The notes: generated from the sequence alone by a model not told the origin. Positions 11,351 to 22,984 are shown, counted from the stretch's first letter. The stretch: DNA of 64,000 nt from Tanypteryx hageni (GCA_028673005.1 CM054113.1:210915504-210979503); one strand, 5' to 3'. A program made the numbers and translations.

Positions 11351-11953
11351 AACCTGTCTTCGGACAGAAGCATGATGATGATGATGATATAATGATTAGT
11401 AGAAGGTGCTTGTATACTGCAAGCATTTGACATCTCACCTTGAAAAAACATTCATTTTTCAGAGAGATATTTCATCATGGTGATTATTTCTTTAATTCAA
11501 AGGATCATCTAGAAGTGAAATAATATTTATTTAGTTGTTTAAATTTTAAAACCTTAATACGGTCGCAATAACACTTGGAGATTTTTAATTGTTTGTTAGT
11601 TTCAATGCACTAATCTGTACATAACATTAAAATTTCAGCTTCCTAGCTTGCCCCGAAGTACCTAAACATTTATCTATTAGTTTAAACTTTAAAAATTTTT
11701 AACAGCCAAAGAAATTAAAATATCAAAATGTTTATAATATTTTATTTAGTTTTTTTCACAAAATCTACCGGTAAAAAAATTTCAGCTTCGTAGCACATTC
11801 GATAATACACAAACCTCAAAAATATGTTTAAACAATTGCGAATTTATAGCGGTCGAATTTTTTAACTTTTTCAAAATTTGCTTTTTTCTATGTATAATTT
11901 TCCACAAAAAGATTTTAAAAACTCGAAACTACAGCATATAGTTTTCAAGATAA

Positions 11954-12440
11954 AAATTATTAAACTTTAATGTTCGAATGGGGTTAAAAAAACCACTAAA
12001 AATTAACAATTTTAAAATTTTCGATTTTTATAGTTGGTTATGAGAAAAGTTCTATAATCTTGCAAAATTTCAGCTTCCTAAACTTATTAGATTGCTCTAC
12101 ACACTGGATTGCGTTTTCCCAAGCTAACTTATATTCCGGGGTCTCTGGAGTCGAACCCAAAACACTGACAGAAAAAGTGACAAATTCCTTATAGATATTG
12201 CGGCCGTGAAACTTTCATTTTTCTAGCTTACCGGCAAGTGCCCATAATTAATTTACAAAAATGGCGCAATGCTTTTCTTATGGGAAAAAACGTAAATTTC
12301 GGAATTTCTGGAGTCGAACTCATGTCACTTAGGTAAGAAGTCTCATTTTATCTGTAGGTTTCTCCATCATATCTACAAAAACTAAAACTTTCAGCTTTCT
12401 AGCTCTTGTAATTTGGGCTGGAGATTAGTATCCCCCTGTT
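11954..12440 (-). repeat. Right arm of the 6.3-kb inverted-repeat composite
   Basis: Reverse complement of about 6155-6660, diverged but easy to follow. Shared blocks include the tract around attccggggtctctggag, a gcgcaatg block and a final block ending tagtatccccct. It closes the composite that begins at 6155. Confidence 0.82.
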
Positions 12441-12487
12441 ATATGTTATCACGTTTCTTGCAGAGGAGGATATAACATACATATATA

Positions 12488-13267
12488 TAGGAGGATACTA
12501 CTGTTTAGGCACTTCCAGATGAGCTGGAGATTCGAAATTTTTTTCTTAGGTAGGGTATTGTGCAAAACCGACTAGTAAAAACGAAAATCTTGAAAAAGTG
12601 CAACAATGCGGCCACTAAAAATTCGCAATTGTTTAAACAAAATTTCAAGGTTTATGTATTTCCAAATGTGCTACGGAGTTGAAATTTTTTTAAAGGTAGG
12701 ATTCGTAAAAAAACGAAGTAGGGATTATACAAATTTTGATATTTTAATGTTTGACAGTTAAAAATTCTTAAAGTTTAAACAAATAGATAACTGTTTAGGT
12801 ACTACGGGATGAGCTAGGAAGCTGAAATTTTCAAATTATTTACAGAGTAGTGAATTTGCACAAATAAACATTTCAATTTCACCATATATGAAATGCGGCG
12901 GCAGTTAAAAATTATTTCAATTTAAACAATTAGAAAAATATTATTTTACTTCGAGAAGTGCTACAACTTTAAAATTTGGCTAAAATGTGTAGCATTAGTA
13001 CCCCACAATGAAGATGGTGTAAAATTTTTAAAATTGCAACATTTGGGTATTGTTTTAAACTATTATTTTTACATGTGGGAAAAACGAAAATCGCTGCAGA
13101 GGTGAAATCTTTAGAATTAAAAGACTATTTGTAATGATGAAATATCTGTCTGAAAAATTAATGTTTTTTCAAGGTGAGATGAAATGCTTGCAGTATGCAA
13201 GCACTAACTACTAGTATGTTATATATATCCTCCTCTGTAAAAACGTCGATATATAATGATAACATAT
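12488..13267 (+). repeat. AT-rich monomer 1 (~780 bp), Helitron-like end
   Basis: It starts aggaggatactactg and ends with the stem-loop (13185-13203), CTACTAGT (13208-13215) and a ~50-bp spacer. Inside are three diverged subrepeats whose ttaaaaatt boxes sit near 12615, 12759 and 12905, a spacing of about 145 bp. Each box is preceded by a GC island such as gcggcc. Non-coding. Confidence 0.78.
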
Positions 13268-13945
13268 AGGAGGATACTAATGTTTAGGCACTTTCAGAAG
13301 AGCTGGAGATTCGAAATTTTTTTCTTAGGTAGGATTTTGAGTAAAACCGACTAGAAAAAACGAAAATCTTGAAAAAGTGCAACAATGCGGCCGCTAAAAA
13401 TTCGCATTTGTTTAAACAAATTTTCAAGGTTTATGTATTTGCGAAAGTGCTACAAAGCTGGAATTATTTTGAAAGGTAGGTATTGTAAAACAACGAAATT
13501 TGGATAATAGAAATTTTGATATTTTAATTTGTGTTGCCGTTAAAAATCTTAAATTTTAAACAAATGGATAACTGTTTAGGTACTACGGAATGAGCTTGGA
13601 AGATGAAAATATCAAGTTATTTACAGAGTAGTACATCTGCGCAAATGCACATTTGAATATCTCCATAAACATGTTGCGGCGGCGGTTAAAAATGTATAAA
13701 ATTTAAACAATTAGAAAAATATTATTTATTTTACTTCTAGAAGTTTGGAAATTGTTTTACTCTATTATTTTTACGTATGGGAAAAAGGAAAATCGCTGTG
13801 GAGGTGAAATTTTTAGAATTAAAAAAAGATTTGTAATGATGAAATGTCTGAAAAAATGAATGTTTTTTCAAGGTGAGGTGATATGCTTGCAGAATGCAAG
13901 CACCAACTACTAGTCTCTTATATGTATGTTATATCCTCCTCTTTA
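13268..13945 (+). repeat. AT-rich monomer 2 (~680 bp), Helitron-like end
   Basis: Direct tandem neighbour of the previous monomer. Subrepeats begin near 13386 (gcggccgctaaaaatt), 13531 and 13675, again about 145 bp apart. It ends with the stem-loop 13884-13902 and CTACTAGT 13907-13914. It is slightly shorter than monomer 1 because of a deletion near 13745. Confidence 0.78.
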
Positions 13946-13984
13946 TGTAATGTCTATATATAATGATATATATATATATGAGAA

Positions 13985-14320
13985 GAGCTGGGAAGCTAAG
14001 ATTTTCAGGATTGTTTTGGCTGGTGACAGGCATAAACACTATTGATTTTATAGGACCATCCGTATGTCCGTTTACCTTTTTGCAGGATTTAAAAAACCCT
14101 TTTTGAACTATCTGTACGTGTTACAGCAATAAAAGCGAAGGGTAAATACGTTCTTTTTACTTACGAAAAGGGATAAAGATCATGTTACAAAAGTGTGTAG
14201 TTATAAAAAAATTGTGGAGAAGGAGGGAGAGGAGATCGAGGATTCCGAAAATTTACGTGAACATTCTAAAAAAAAGGCTTTTGGAATCTGCTTTCGGAGT
14301 TATTTTTAAGTTTTTATTCT
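13985..14320 (+). repeat. Dispersed repeat family X, copy 1
   Basis: Clearly similar, in the same orientation, to 22985-23365. Shared words include ttttggctggtgacag near the start and aagatcat with cgtttacct-like blocks further on. I see no terminal inverted repeat and no coding frame. The family is unknown to me. Confidence 0.7.
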
Positions 14321-14580
14321 TGTGAGGACTGAGGGAAAGGTTTGAGGGTGGATGTCAACATTTTCACGGTTATCAGAGCTACATGGATTATTTTTCTCGT
14401 TGGTTAACAAATACAATCTAACGCGTCGATATGTTTTTTTAAATCTCAAGAAGCTAAAAACAATCGAATTAACATAGAGTGATGAACTTTCTTTGAATGG
14501 TATGTCATTCACGCCACGCTAAGAAAGTAAGCGGTATAGAATGCGAATAGGAAGCGGTTTTGAAGAGATAAAATGGAAAG
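14321..14580. other. Intergenic, nothing recognised
   Basis: AT-rich sequence between the dispersed repeat and the purine-rich tract. No gene, RNA or repeat end was seen. Confidence 0.5.
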
Positions 14581-14973
14581 GGGTTGGAATATAGGAGGAA
14601 GGGAAGGAGGGAAAAAGAAGGGATAAATGGAGAGAGGAGAACAGGTGTTCTTTATGGACAAGAGGATAGGCTTTACGCCGAGGACGCAAGCGAGAGTCAG
14701 CGGTGGAGAAAAAGAAGGGAGATTGGAGGTAAAGAGGGGCAGGGGGTGAGAATATTAGAGAGTGAGAGGGAGCATAAGAATGAAAGAGTGGAGGAAGGGA
14801 GAGAGGGTGAAAGAGAGAATAAAAACTCAAAGAGGGAGTGGCAGAGGAAGAGAGAAAGGAAGGGGAGAGAGAGGGTGGATGGAGATAAGATTTAGAGGAA
14901 CATTTTGCGTGGGCGGAGATGGCGGGACGAGGTGGGAAAGGGTCTCAAAATGGAAGGCGGGGTCTTTAAGGAG

Positions 14974-15010
<37 letters not shown>

Positions 15011-15185
15011 CGGCGATTTGGAGTTGGGAGGTGGAGATGAGAAGAGGGAAGGGGAGGGAGAGGAAGGGGGAGGGAGAGGAAGGGGGGAGGAGAAGGGGGA
15101 GGGGAAGGGGGGAGGAATGGGGGAAAGGGGGAGGGAGAGGAAGGGGGAGAGAGAAGCAGAGGGGGGGAGGGGAGGGGGCAAGGAA
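14580..15185 (+). repeat. Polypurine (GA/GGA) tract
   Basis: The plus strand is almost all purine for ~600 bp, with a (GA)n run near 14978-15008 and G-rich (GGGGGA)-like repeats at 15030-15180. Long overlapping open frames here come from composition alone. Such tracts can form triplex (H-DNA) or G-quadruplex structures. Confidence 0.85.
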
Positions 15186-15189
15186 AATG

Positions 15190-15950
15190 AGTGAAGATGG
15201 GAATTTGGATTCGATTCCGACTGGGTGCTCCGCGAATGAAGGTTTTTCTATAGAAAATGACCGCCTCGGGTCATAAGAGTGGAGAATCGGTAAAGCGAGG
15301 AGGAAAACTCGAGAGCGTAAGTGTTCACCTTGCGCGATATCCTGATGCAATGCTTTATTACCGGTTAATGACGATGGTACTGCCCTCTGTGGTCAAGGGG
15401 TTAAGGTTTTCTCCGCTCGACTCTGGGAAGGGAGCGTCGGATAATATTCTAACCCCAAGGGCTCTCCTGTAGTTAACGTGTTATTCAAACCCGTTCTTCT
15501 GCGTCGCATTGTTTAACGCCAATTACTGCGATAAGCGCAAATTGAAGGGTGTTTATTGCGCGTCATTAGGCCGCGCCTATTAGAAGGTTCGAACGTTGTG
15601 AAAGAAACGTATTTACCATATGTTTACGTCGCTTCCAATATTGCACAAGGTGTAGTATAATAAAGTTTACCAGTGTTCATATTCAGGAACGGCTGCTGAC
15701 GTATGTTTAAATTTATGTTACGAGAATATACGGATGCTTGTTCATTCACATATAAATCCCGAGATTTCTTTTTGTTTTGCAGAATTTTACTTTTAGATAA
15801 AATGTTATTTTGCGTCAAACACGAGTTTTGTGCCGTCTACCTTTTTAAAAAAGAGTGTATAATCTTACTTTCACCACACACCTCTGTTAAATGTCGCTGC
15901 AATCATCTGCCAAAGCCCACGATCACCAGGAATAGATTAGAGAATAAATA
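15190..15950. other. Unique, balanced-composition segment
   Basis: Less AT-rich than its surroundings up to about 15600, with no clear frame or repeat. It could be unique regulatory or intronic sequence; nothing specific is recognised. Confidence 0.4.
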
Positions 15951-15984
15951 GTTGTCATCGATGGGAAATACTCGTCCCCCGTTA

Positions 15985-16619
15985 AAGTTGCGTCGGGTGT
16001 TCCTCAGGGAAGTGTATTGGGCCCTTTTCTTAATTTATGTGGATGATATCTGCTCGGTAGTTCGTAGTAAAATTAGACTTTTTGCCGATGATACCGTTTT
16101 ATATAAAGAAATAAAAAACCAGGAGGTCCATCAGTCGCTGCGTGAAGACTTAAGAGCCATTTCAGCGTGGTGCAAAGAATGAAAAATTGAAATTAATTAC
16201 ACTAAATGTGCCGCAGTTACGTTCTGGAAAAGTAAAAACAAAGAAGTAGGTTTCGAGTATAAATAGATGGAATAAATATTCAAGCAGCCGAGTATGTTAA
16301 ATATTTAGGAGTAGCCATTTGTCGAGATCTTTCATGGGACATGCACATTCGTCGAGTTATAGGCGCGGCCAACAAGAAACTAGCTTTGATAGGTAGAATA
16401 GTACGGAACACTACAGAAAAAGTACGCGAAACATGTTACTTATCACTGGTTAGACCACAAGTGGAATACGCCTCATGCATATGGGATCCGTACGAGAAGG
16501 GACATATAATTCAATTAGAAAGAGTGCAGCGCAGAGCAGCCAGATTCGTAAAACAAAGGTACGAACATAAGGAAAGCGTCACCTCATTATTGAGTGATTT
16601 GAACTGGGTACCAGATTGA
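15985..16619 (+). pseudogene. CR1/Jockey-like reverse transcriptase fragment
   Basis: This is the RT palm and thumb of a non-LTR retrotransposon. The motif B region is readable in one frame (near 15990-16030). The next frame gives IYVDD and then the catalytic FADDTVLY box near 16078-16100. A stop near 16180 separates the downstream block (KYLGVAICRDLSWDMHIRRV), and the frame 16341-16619 carries AANKKLA and LERVQRRAARFV. It has at least one frameshift and two internal stops and lacks the endonuclease. The family is supported by near-parallel wording in the copy at 48.7-49.3 kb. Confidence 0.88.
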
Positions 16620-16735
16620 ACTCAAGGTTGCGGCTTCTGGAGAAATATAGATCGGAATGTCTAAAAGTCAAGGTTGTAGGAATAATTGAAGCACCAACGT
16701 ATATAGGTAGGAACGACCGTGACGATAAGATACGT

Positions 16736-17083
16736 AGGGGGAGCCGGTGGTGTAGTGGTTAGTGTTGGCCCCACCGTACCGGTTCGAATCCTTTTGAGGA
16801 TTTTTTCTAAGGACGCGCCGGCCTCCTATCTGTGCGTGTTGGAACTAAGGTGACGAGGACGAGCCAATGAGGAAAGAGAAAAACGAGAAAATGAGGAGCG
16901 CGCTCAAATCAACACTCCGTCCTTCGGAAGGGACGTTAAGCAGTTGGCCCCCCTGGTGTTCTTCGCAAGAGCAGGCAAATGCTGGCACCGGGTTTCTCTC
17001 CTCCCTTCCTGGCTATTCATTGCACTACCTCTAATATACCCATTGTGAGTAGGATAGAGGCGAATCAAGCTGGACTCAGATAT
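16736..17083 (+). mobile_element. tRNA-derived SINE with 12-bp target duplication
   Basis: A 348-bp insertion flanked by gataagatacgt at 16724-16735 and 17084-17095. The head has a polymerase III A box (tggtgtagtgg, 16748-16758) and a perfect B box (ggttcgaatcc, 16781-16791). The body carries the word tccttcggaagggacgttaa near 16920, shared with the SINEs at 24.3 and 25.6 kb. The paralogous LINE fragment at 17628-17895 lacks the insert and reads straight through the target site. Confidence 0.92.
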
Positions 17084-17439
17084 GATAAGATACGTGAGAT
17101 CGATTGTATGACGGAGCGTTATCTAGGCTTGTTCTTTCCGAGGACAATACGAAATCACAATAGAAATTTTCAACCTGCGATAAACAATCTTTAGGTAGGT
17201 GCATTACACCCCCTGCCACCCACCAATTAGATGAATTGCAGGGTGACATGTAGATGTAGATATCTTGCCGATACCAATCCTCAGTTACAAATTTCATGAA
17301 AAAAGCTGCCATTGGTGAGCTACGACAGTATCTGATACTTAATTTGAAATATACGCCAGTCGGTTTTAGAAACGTATTGAGGATTTAGCAAAAAGGAAAT
17401 GTTTGAATTTTGGAGAAAATCAGTAAGGGAAAAGATCAG

Positions 17440-17620
17440 TGGCGAATGGAGATTTTCGGAGGCCCAGGACTAACGTTATTTGGAGGCCCTTAACTAATAT
17501 ACTAAAGTAAATTAAATGTGAAAAAGAAATTTTTTTATGTAATAAGTATTCTTTTTTCTGTTTAATACGATACTTTATTTTTGTGTTTTATAATTATTAA
17601 AGGGGTCGCATTTCTTTTAG
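17440..17620. other. Possible decayed DNA-transposon end
   Basis: Begins near 17445 with atcagtggcgaatgg and repeated aggccc words, which resemble some hAT termini (CAGTGGCG). No matching right end was found, so this is only a hint. Confidence 0.2.
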
Positions 17621-17627
17621 CCGATTA

Positions 17628-17895
17628 CTACATCTACATCTATAAGTTACCCTGCAATTCACTAAGTTGGTAGGTGGCAGGGGGTGCAATGCACCAAATC
17701 CTACCTAAAGATTGTCTAACGCAATTCGAAATTTCCTATTTTGATCTCGTATTGTCCTCGGAAAGAACGAGCCTAGATAACGCTCCGTCCTACAATCGAT
17801 CTCACGTATTTTATCGTCTCGATCATTTCTACCTATATACGTTGGTGCTTAAATTATTCCCACTACCTCCTCTTTTAGATCCGCTCCTGGAATAG
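17628..17895 (-). mobile_element. CR1/Jockey-like LINE 3' end, 5'-truncated
   Basis: Reverse-complement copy of the 3' end of the LINE at 15952-17262, truncated at about 17895. It starts with the ctacatctacatct tail at 17628. It preserves the empty target site of the SINE insertion and so dates that insertion after this family spread. The two 3' ends face each other 365 bp apart. Confidence 0.88.
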
Positions 17896-18590
17896 ACAAT
17901 AAGATTGACATCAACGGGTGAAATTTAAATCTTAAGTTCAGTCAGATCAATGAAGAACTCAGTGAATTAGGATAAACTTTGGAGTTATACCTTTGATAAG
18001 CCCTCAAAAATACAGCGGAAGCGTATCTCCTTGAGACGACGTTTTGATGGTAAACTGGCAATCTTAACGACTGCATCAAACCTTAAAAATATAAAAACGC
18101 ACAAAATATTTCATCATTTACTAATAGACTTCCTATAGAAAAATAGCCTCTTTTATAAATCACATTTAAAGGGCGTAATATCTCGGACGGCGAAGATTAT
18201 GCCTCGATAGGAATGTATTTTAAATCAATCAAACATCCTTAATATATTCCGATCGCAGTAAAGCAGGTACGACTTACGCAGCGACAAATTTATTGTGGCG
18301 GCATTTATTGCGCGCCACTTTAGGTTTTTGGATACATCGACGCATCAAGTCCACCACGAAGGTCAGCTACAAATTTTCCTCCTAATCGGACGATATGTAA
18401 ACGGTAGTTATCGTGTCCTATACCTTTACACGCGTCCCCCGGGTCGACGATTTATTCGACCGTAATAAGCGAAAGATAAAAAAGTAAAAACGCCGATAGA
18501 AATCTATGTACCTTCAGTACAACTCATTAGCTCCGAAATCTATTCCTTAAAAAAATAAAGTTTTTTTAAAAATCGTCTTATGGCTTTTTC
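17896..18590. other. Intergenic, nothing recognised
   Basis: Unique-looking AT-rich sequence. No coding frame with family resemblance, no RNA and no repeat ends were seen. Confidence 0.5.
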
Positions 18591-19390
18591 GAGAAAAAGA
18601 TGGAGGGTGATTGAGAGAGGGAGGGAGGGGGAAGGGGAAGGGTTGAGGCAATTATAGGGACACGACACAGGTCCTCTCACTCTCTGTTCTTTCTCACGCA
18701 GGTGCCGAAAGAGCCCTCCCCACCCACCTGTGGGAGAAATGAAGTAGGTTTGGGTGGCAAGGGAAGCGGTTTTTTGATGGGAGAGTGGGATGGAGGGTTG
18801 GGAGATGGGACTGCGACACACACACATGGGATGGGGGAGGGAGTGGCGGATCGGGTCGGTGAGGAGAAGACGAGAAAAGGATGAGGACGGACGAACGACG
18901 AGGAGAAGAGAGGGGGAGTGGAACCGGAGGTGGACACGGCAGAAACCGGCGGTCAGGGAGCCAAACCACACGATCCTCTCCCTTCCCCCCCTCCCAATCT
19001 CCCCTCCTCCTGTCTCCCTCCGCCGCTAATGACCAACGATTCGTAGTCAATGGAACACGACCTCAAACAAGGCGGGTGACGCCGGCATGAGTGCTTGGGA
19101 GTGGGTTCAGGGGGAGGAATGTATGTTCGGAGTGGACAGGAGGAGGGGATCGAAGAAGAAGGGGAGGGGTTTATGTCGTCGAGAACCGGGAGGGAGAGAG
19201 AGAGAGCAGTTTGGGGCGAAGAGGAAGGGCGAGGGGAGGAGGGGGAAGTTTGACATCGATGGGACGAGGTGGAGTAGGTGGAGCGGGCAAGGAATTTCGT
19301 GTCTCATCTTTTTTTTCCTGTCTCTCTCTCAACGGGAAGGCGCCGAACGTATGTCCTGCTGGTGCCATGGGAAAAAAGGAAGACGGGACT
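18590..19390. repeat. Alternating purine/pyrimidine-biased block
   Basis: Purine-rich around 18600-18650 and 18830-18930, pyrimidine-rich at 18965-19025, purine-rich again at 19090-19260. The several overlapping open frames are a by-product of low complexity; I recognise no protein. Confidence 0.7.
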
Positions 19391-19399
19391 GCTTTTTAA

Positions 19400-20400
19400 A
19401 CAAATGATCCCGTGATTGATACGGAACGACGCAACTTCCGCAATAAGTGGGTTAATGGACGAGTCGCGATAGGTTCAAATGGTTGCGCATGTTTTGAAAT
19501 ATTGAATTAAATTTCCCGTTTCTCACAAAATTTAACGAAACGCGGTTCTCTTTAAGTCCAGGCGATATGCAATTTAAAATTCTATTGAAGCATAGCAAAA
19601 ACGTACCTGTACCACCCGCCTGTAATTTACCGAAGTATAAATTAGGAAAACAGCTTCTATTACGCTACTAACCTGAGAAAAGTGTCAGTCCAAAGCCACA
19701 CCGCTGAGCTTATTTTTAAATATTTATTGCAAAAATAAAAGGAATATTCCGTGAAAAGAGAATTTTTCAGTTAATATGCTATCTATAAACGATATTTAAG
19801 AGATTCTGAATTGACGAAATTTGCTTCCTTACAGAAAAATAAAATACCTTATCTTTATCCAAAGCCATTTTAGTTCAATATATTGCCAAAATTGCGTCTG
19901 ATTAAGAAATTACTAGTTTATTAACCGAACTTTGTCACCTTAGAACATCTTTCTTAAACTCATAGGCTGAGATTCAACATTTTGTTGCATAAGATGAGAA
20001 CTACTTCTAAACTAAATTCGTCAACTATTGACCGACAATTAATTTAATTCCAAAACTATTGTTAAAATTTAAAATGTTTTTACTGGAACATTTTTTATAC
20101 TAATTTTTAATTGTAAGAGATGTAATAAAAAAGCGCTTAGATCGCGGTTCTTAAGGAGGGATTTTTCTCTTGTAAGTCACCTATGTTTTTTCTAATAATT
20201 AATTACTTTGCATTAAATTCAAGACAGAAAATCTACGACTAAAATTATTTTATGATGAGTAACTTATAAAATCCCCACAACTATAAAAATTGCATCAGAT
20301 ACACAAGCACCATTTTGACGCGTCTCATAATCCTAGCGGCTTATGCGAAACTATCATCAAACGCGTCAGTTTCCAAAAATACGCAGAAACGGAATCGTGC
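19400..20400. other. Intergenic, AT-rich, nothing recognised
   Basis: About 1 kb without frames, repeat ends or RNA features that I can support. Confidence 0.5.
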
Positions 20401-21175
20401 GATTGCGGTGCATTCTGACCCCTTCTTTACCCCTCGCCTCTCTCCTCCCTTTTTGCCTTTCCCTCAGAAACATCATCGATTACAGTGGGAAACATCTTCG
20501 ACCATTCAGTCAAGTCTCTCATCCGGGTTCACACTACACCTTTTTTGCCTCCCTCCCATCTTCCTCCTTCACTTCCCCACGATATTTATCTTCCTCGCTC
20601 TCGTGCAACGCCCCCTGCAGGCGATCGGCGGAAAAGTCTTTTTCATTCCGTCTGTCCAGCGCTTGGCCAATGGAGGAAGAAGAGGGGGGTGGGAGGGGAA
20701 GGGGGGATAGGGAGGGCGGGAAGCCGCTAAAGGGGGAGGGGTTGTTGGGAGAGACGCACCCTTGCGGCCTGAGCGCGGACGGAAACAATGCCAGCTGAAC
20801 AATAGGACCACGAAAGTGTAAACAATGCAGGGAGACGGTAATGGCGAGGAAGGGAGGTGGAGCCAAGGAGAAACCAAGAGGTTATTTTTCCTTTATTCCT
20901 CCCCCTCCCACCCCACACCTCCATAGCCTCCTCCTCCCCAACAACAACCTCCCCGTACGCTCATTCTTCCTTGGGTGTTTCCTCCCGATCCTCTCCATGT
21001 CCTCCGGGTCAGTATTTTGCTCCTCCTATAATATCCCTCTCCCTCTCTTTCTCCCTTGCCGCTCGCTCCCTCTCCTCTCTTTCCCTCTCCTTTCCTTATC
21101 TCTCCTGACCATCTCCTCCTTCTTATACTCCCTCTTTCTTTCTTCTCATCCCCACTATCTGACCCTTAAGACTTA
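20400..21175. repeat. Pyrimidine-rich blocks with a purine insert
   Basis: C/T-rich at 20420-20620 and 20885-21170, with a purine-rich patch at 20665-20745 between them. Overlapping frames here are compositional. Confidence 0.75.
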
Positions 21176-21179
21176 AAAA

Positions 21180-22984
21180 TCTTCGGATTCCGCGAATTTT
21201 TTCTCCCCCACCCCTCTCTCGACTCCATCTGCGTTCTTGTGACTCAAACGGGCCGTTTAGATACGTAAGCATGTTTTTTTATCATGAGAAATGAAAGTCG
21301 AGTTTCTGGAAAGCTTAAGTTGCTCTTGTGAACATGCTGTGAATTTGATGACGAGATACACGAGCTATGGATACATTGATGTCATATATTCTTTCACATT
21401 GATTTTTATTAAGAGTATGGTAATATTTTACTACTTTTATCACGTTGTACAGCACATTTAAGTAAAGCTATAAAACCAGTTTAAGTTAGTATCGAGATGC
21501 AAATAATAATCTCTCCTCGTTTCTGAAAAATCGATTAATTAAACGAATATGTCTTTCTCGATCTCTTTTTGTAGAAAGCATGGGAGAATTGTTGGATTCT
21601 GGAAGTTATTTTCATTTTTATTCTTCAATATTTTTTCTTTACTAAAGAGTACCGTATTAGATTTGAAATTTTGTATTGGCTAAATATGTCAAAAACCAGC
21701 ATTTTACCGTTATTCATTCTTACTACAGTGTGTTGTTCTAGTTAATCGCTTTTAAAACATTTTCAGTGATTGACTTTTTTTGTTAATTTTTATCATAAAA
21801 TTCGATACATATATTTATCTTTACCTTCTACGGGTGACATCTCTCCTGTTTGTATATCTCCATTTGAGGCTGGTGTAATTGATTTTTAATCAAGGGGTTG
21901 TGGGTTTTGATCTCGCCAAGGGCAAATATCTTCATTATTTATCAACGCGCTATCTTGCCAATATATATCCCAAACCCTTCATTAGAGGGCATAAAAGCTC
22001 ATCTTGAGCAATTACTATTCATACATCCTTAATAAACTACCGCTTTCCCTATCGATTTGCCACTTGTTTGATTATACTATTATAGTACGCAGAAAAGAAT
22101 TAATTACATGGAATAAAAAGATGCTTAAGCATAAAATACAATCTAAAATTGAAAATTTTTAATAGGAATGGAAGAATAAAAATTACAACATCCACGAATC
22201 ATCTTTGAGAAATTTTAAAATTACAGGCTTGCAATTATAAGCGAATTTATAGTAAGGAGAGAACCGTTTAAAAATTGTTCAAAATTGGTATTGTGAATTT
22301 ATTTCAAACGGAAAACTTGCACATTCTTCATGCGCTCAAAAATGTTAACACAATTTCGAGAAATTTGGAGACTTCAACTCCTGAAAAAATTCTTGAGTTA
22401 TGATTTTATCATTTCATGTTAATTATTCATGACAATGAAAATTTAAAAAAAACAGCAACAAATGACGAATATCTCATTTAAATGTTGTGTTAGTTTTCTG
22501 GCAATAATTAAATTTCCTCTGGACATATGCGATAGTACGAAGTTTAATTCGTTGATTGAGTTCATTACCACCTTAAGATCATTGATGATTGAAACATGAT
22601 TTGTGTTACATAGAATTTACAGGATTTTGTTGTCCCTTGATTCAATTGCCCTGTCTTTATAACAATGGAATAACTGCAGTCGACTATCAGTATCAACCAA
22701 TATGAAGAAAATCGTCTCTCTGAATTTGACTTCATCATAGATACAAATATGAAACATTTAAAATGCTTGAAACTATGAGGACCTAATTATGCAAATGTTA
22801 TATATAAGCGCTGTGAAGCAATAAGTAGTCTTTATTTGAGTAGTTATCGCGTTATTTCGAAAGACTATGTCCTATTTTTTGCTTCCATTCCCCTTTTTGG
22901 ACTTTCATTTAAAAATTTTTGCTTTTTCTAAATCGCTTATGTTTTCATTTCGTCCATCCATTAGTAAAATTTTGAATCGACGAA
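21180..22984. other. Unique AT-rich intergenic or intronic sequence
   Basis: No coding frame above chance. Around 21870-21940 a weak tRNA-like B-box word (gggttttgatctc) may mark an old SINE, which I cannot confirm. Confidence 0.45.

Larger units (their letters stand above)
7995..11386 (+). mobile_element. RTE-like non-LTR retrotransposon, copy B
   Basis: Same element as 1557-4948, copied by the tandem duplication rather than by a new insertion. The 11-bp target duplication (7984-7994 and 11387-11397) and every frame break are identical. I noticed no base difference within the LINE between the two copies, although I did not align every position. Confidence 0.88.
6439..11953. repeat. Tandem segmental duplication, copy B
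   Basis: Second copy of the block at 1-5515, in direct orientation. Unlike copy A, its left flank (6135-6438) is in the window, and it shows that the left arm of the palindromic composite continues upstream. At the right end it runs into 11954-12440, which is the reverse complement of 6135-6660. The 6.3-kb unit from about 6155 to 12440 is therefore bounded by long inverted repeats whose outer ends both carry an aggaggatac-like motif. Confidence 0.95.
15952..17262 (+). mobile_element. 5'-truncated CR1/Jockey-like LINE, split by a SINE
   Basis: It starts inside the RT and runs to a 3' end with gatgtagat-type repeats (17250-17262). The SINE at 16736-17083 interrupts the 3' region. The uninterrupted equivalent is seen in the inverted fragment 17628-17895, and the protein matches the LINE at 46.7-49.3 kb. 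Upstream it keeps a frame-shifted version of the GVPQGSVLGP motif near 15990-16030. Confidence 0.85.

Noticed and set aside
1..13945. Retroviral or LTR-element array
   Set aside because: There are no LTR pairs, primer-binding site, polypurine tract, integrase or protease. The only RT is of the non-LTR type inside the insert.
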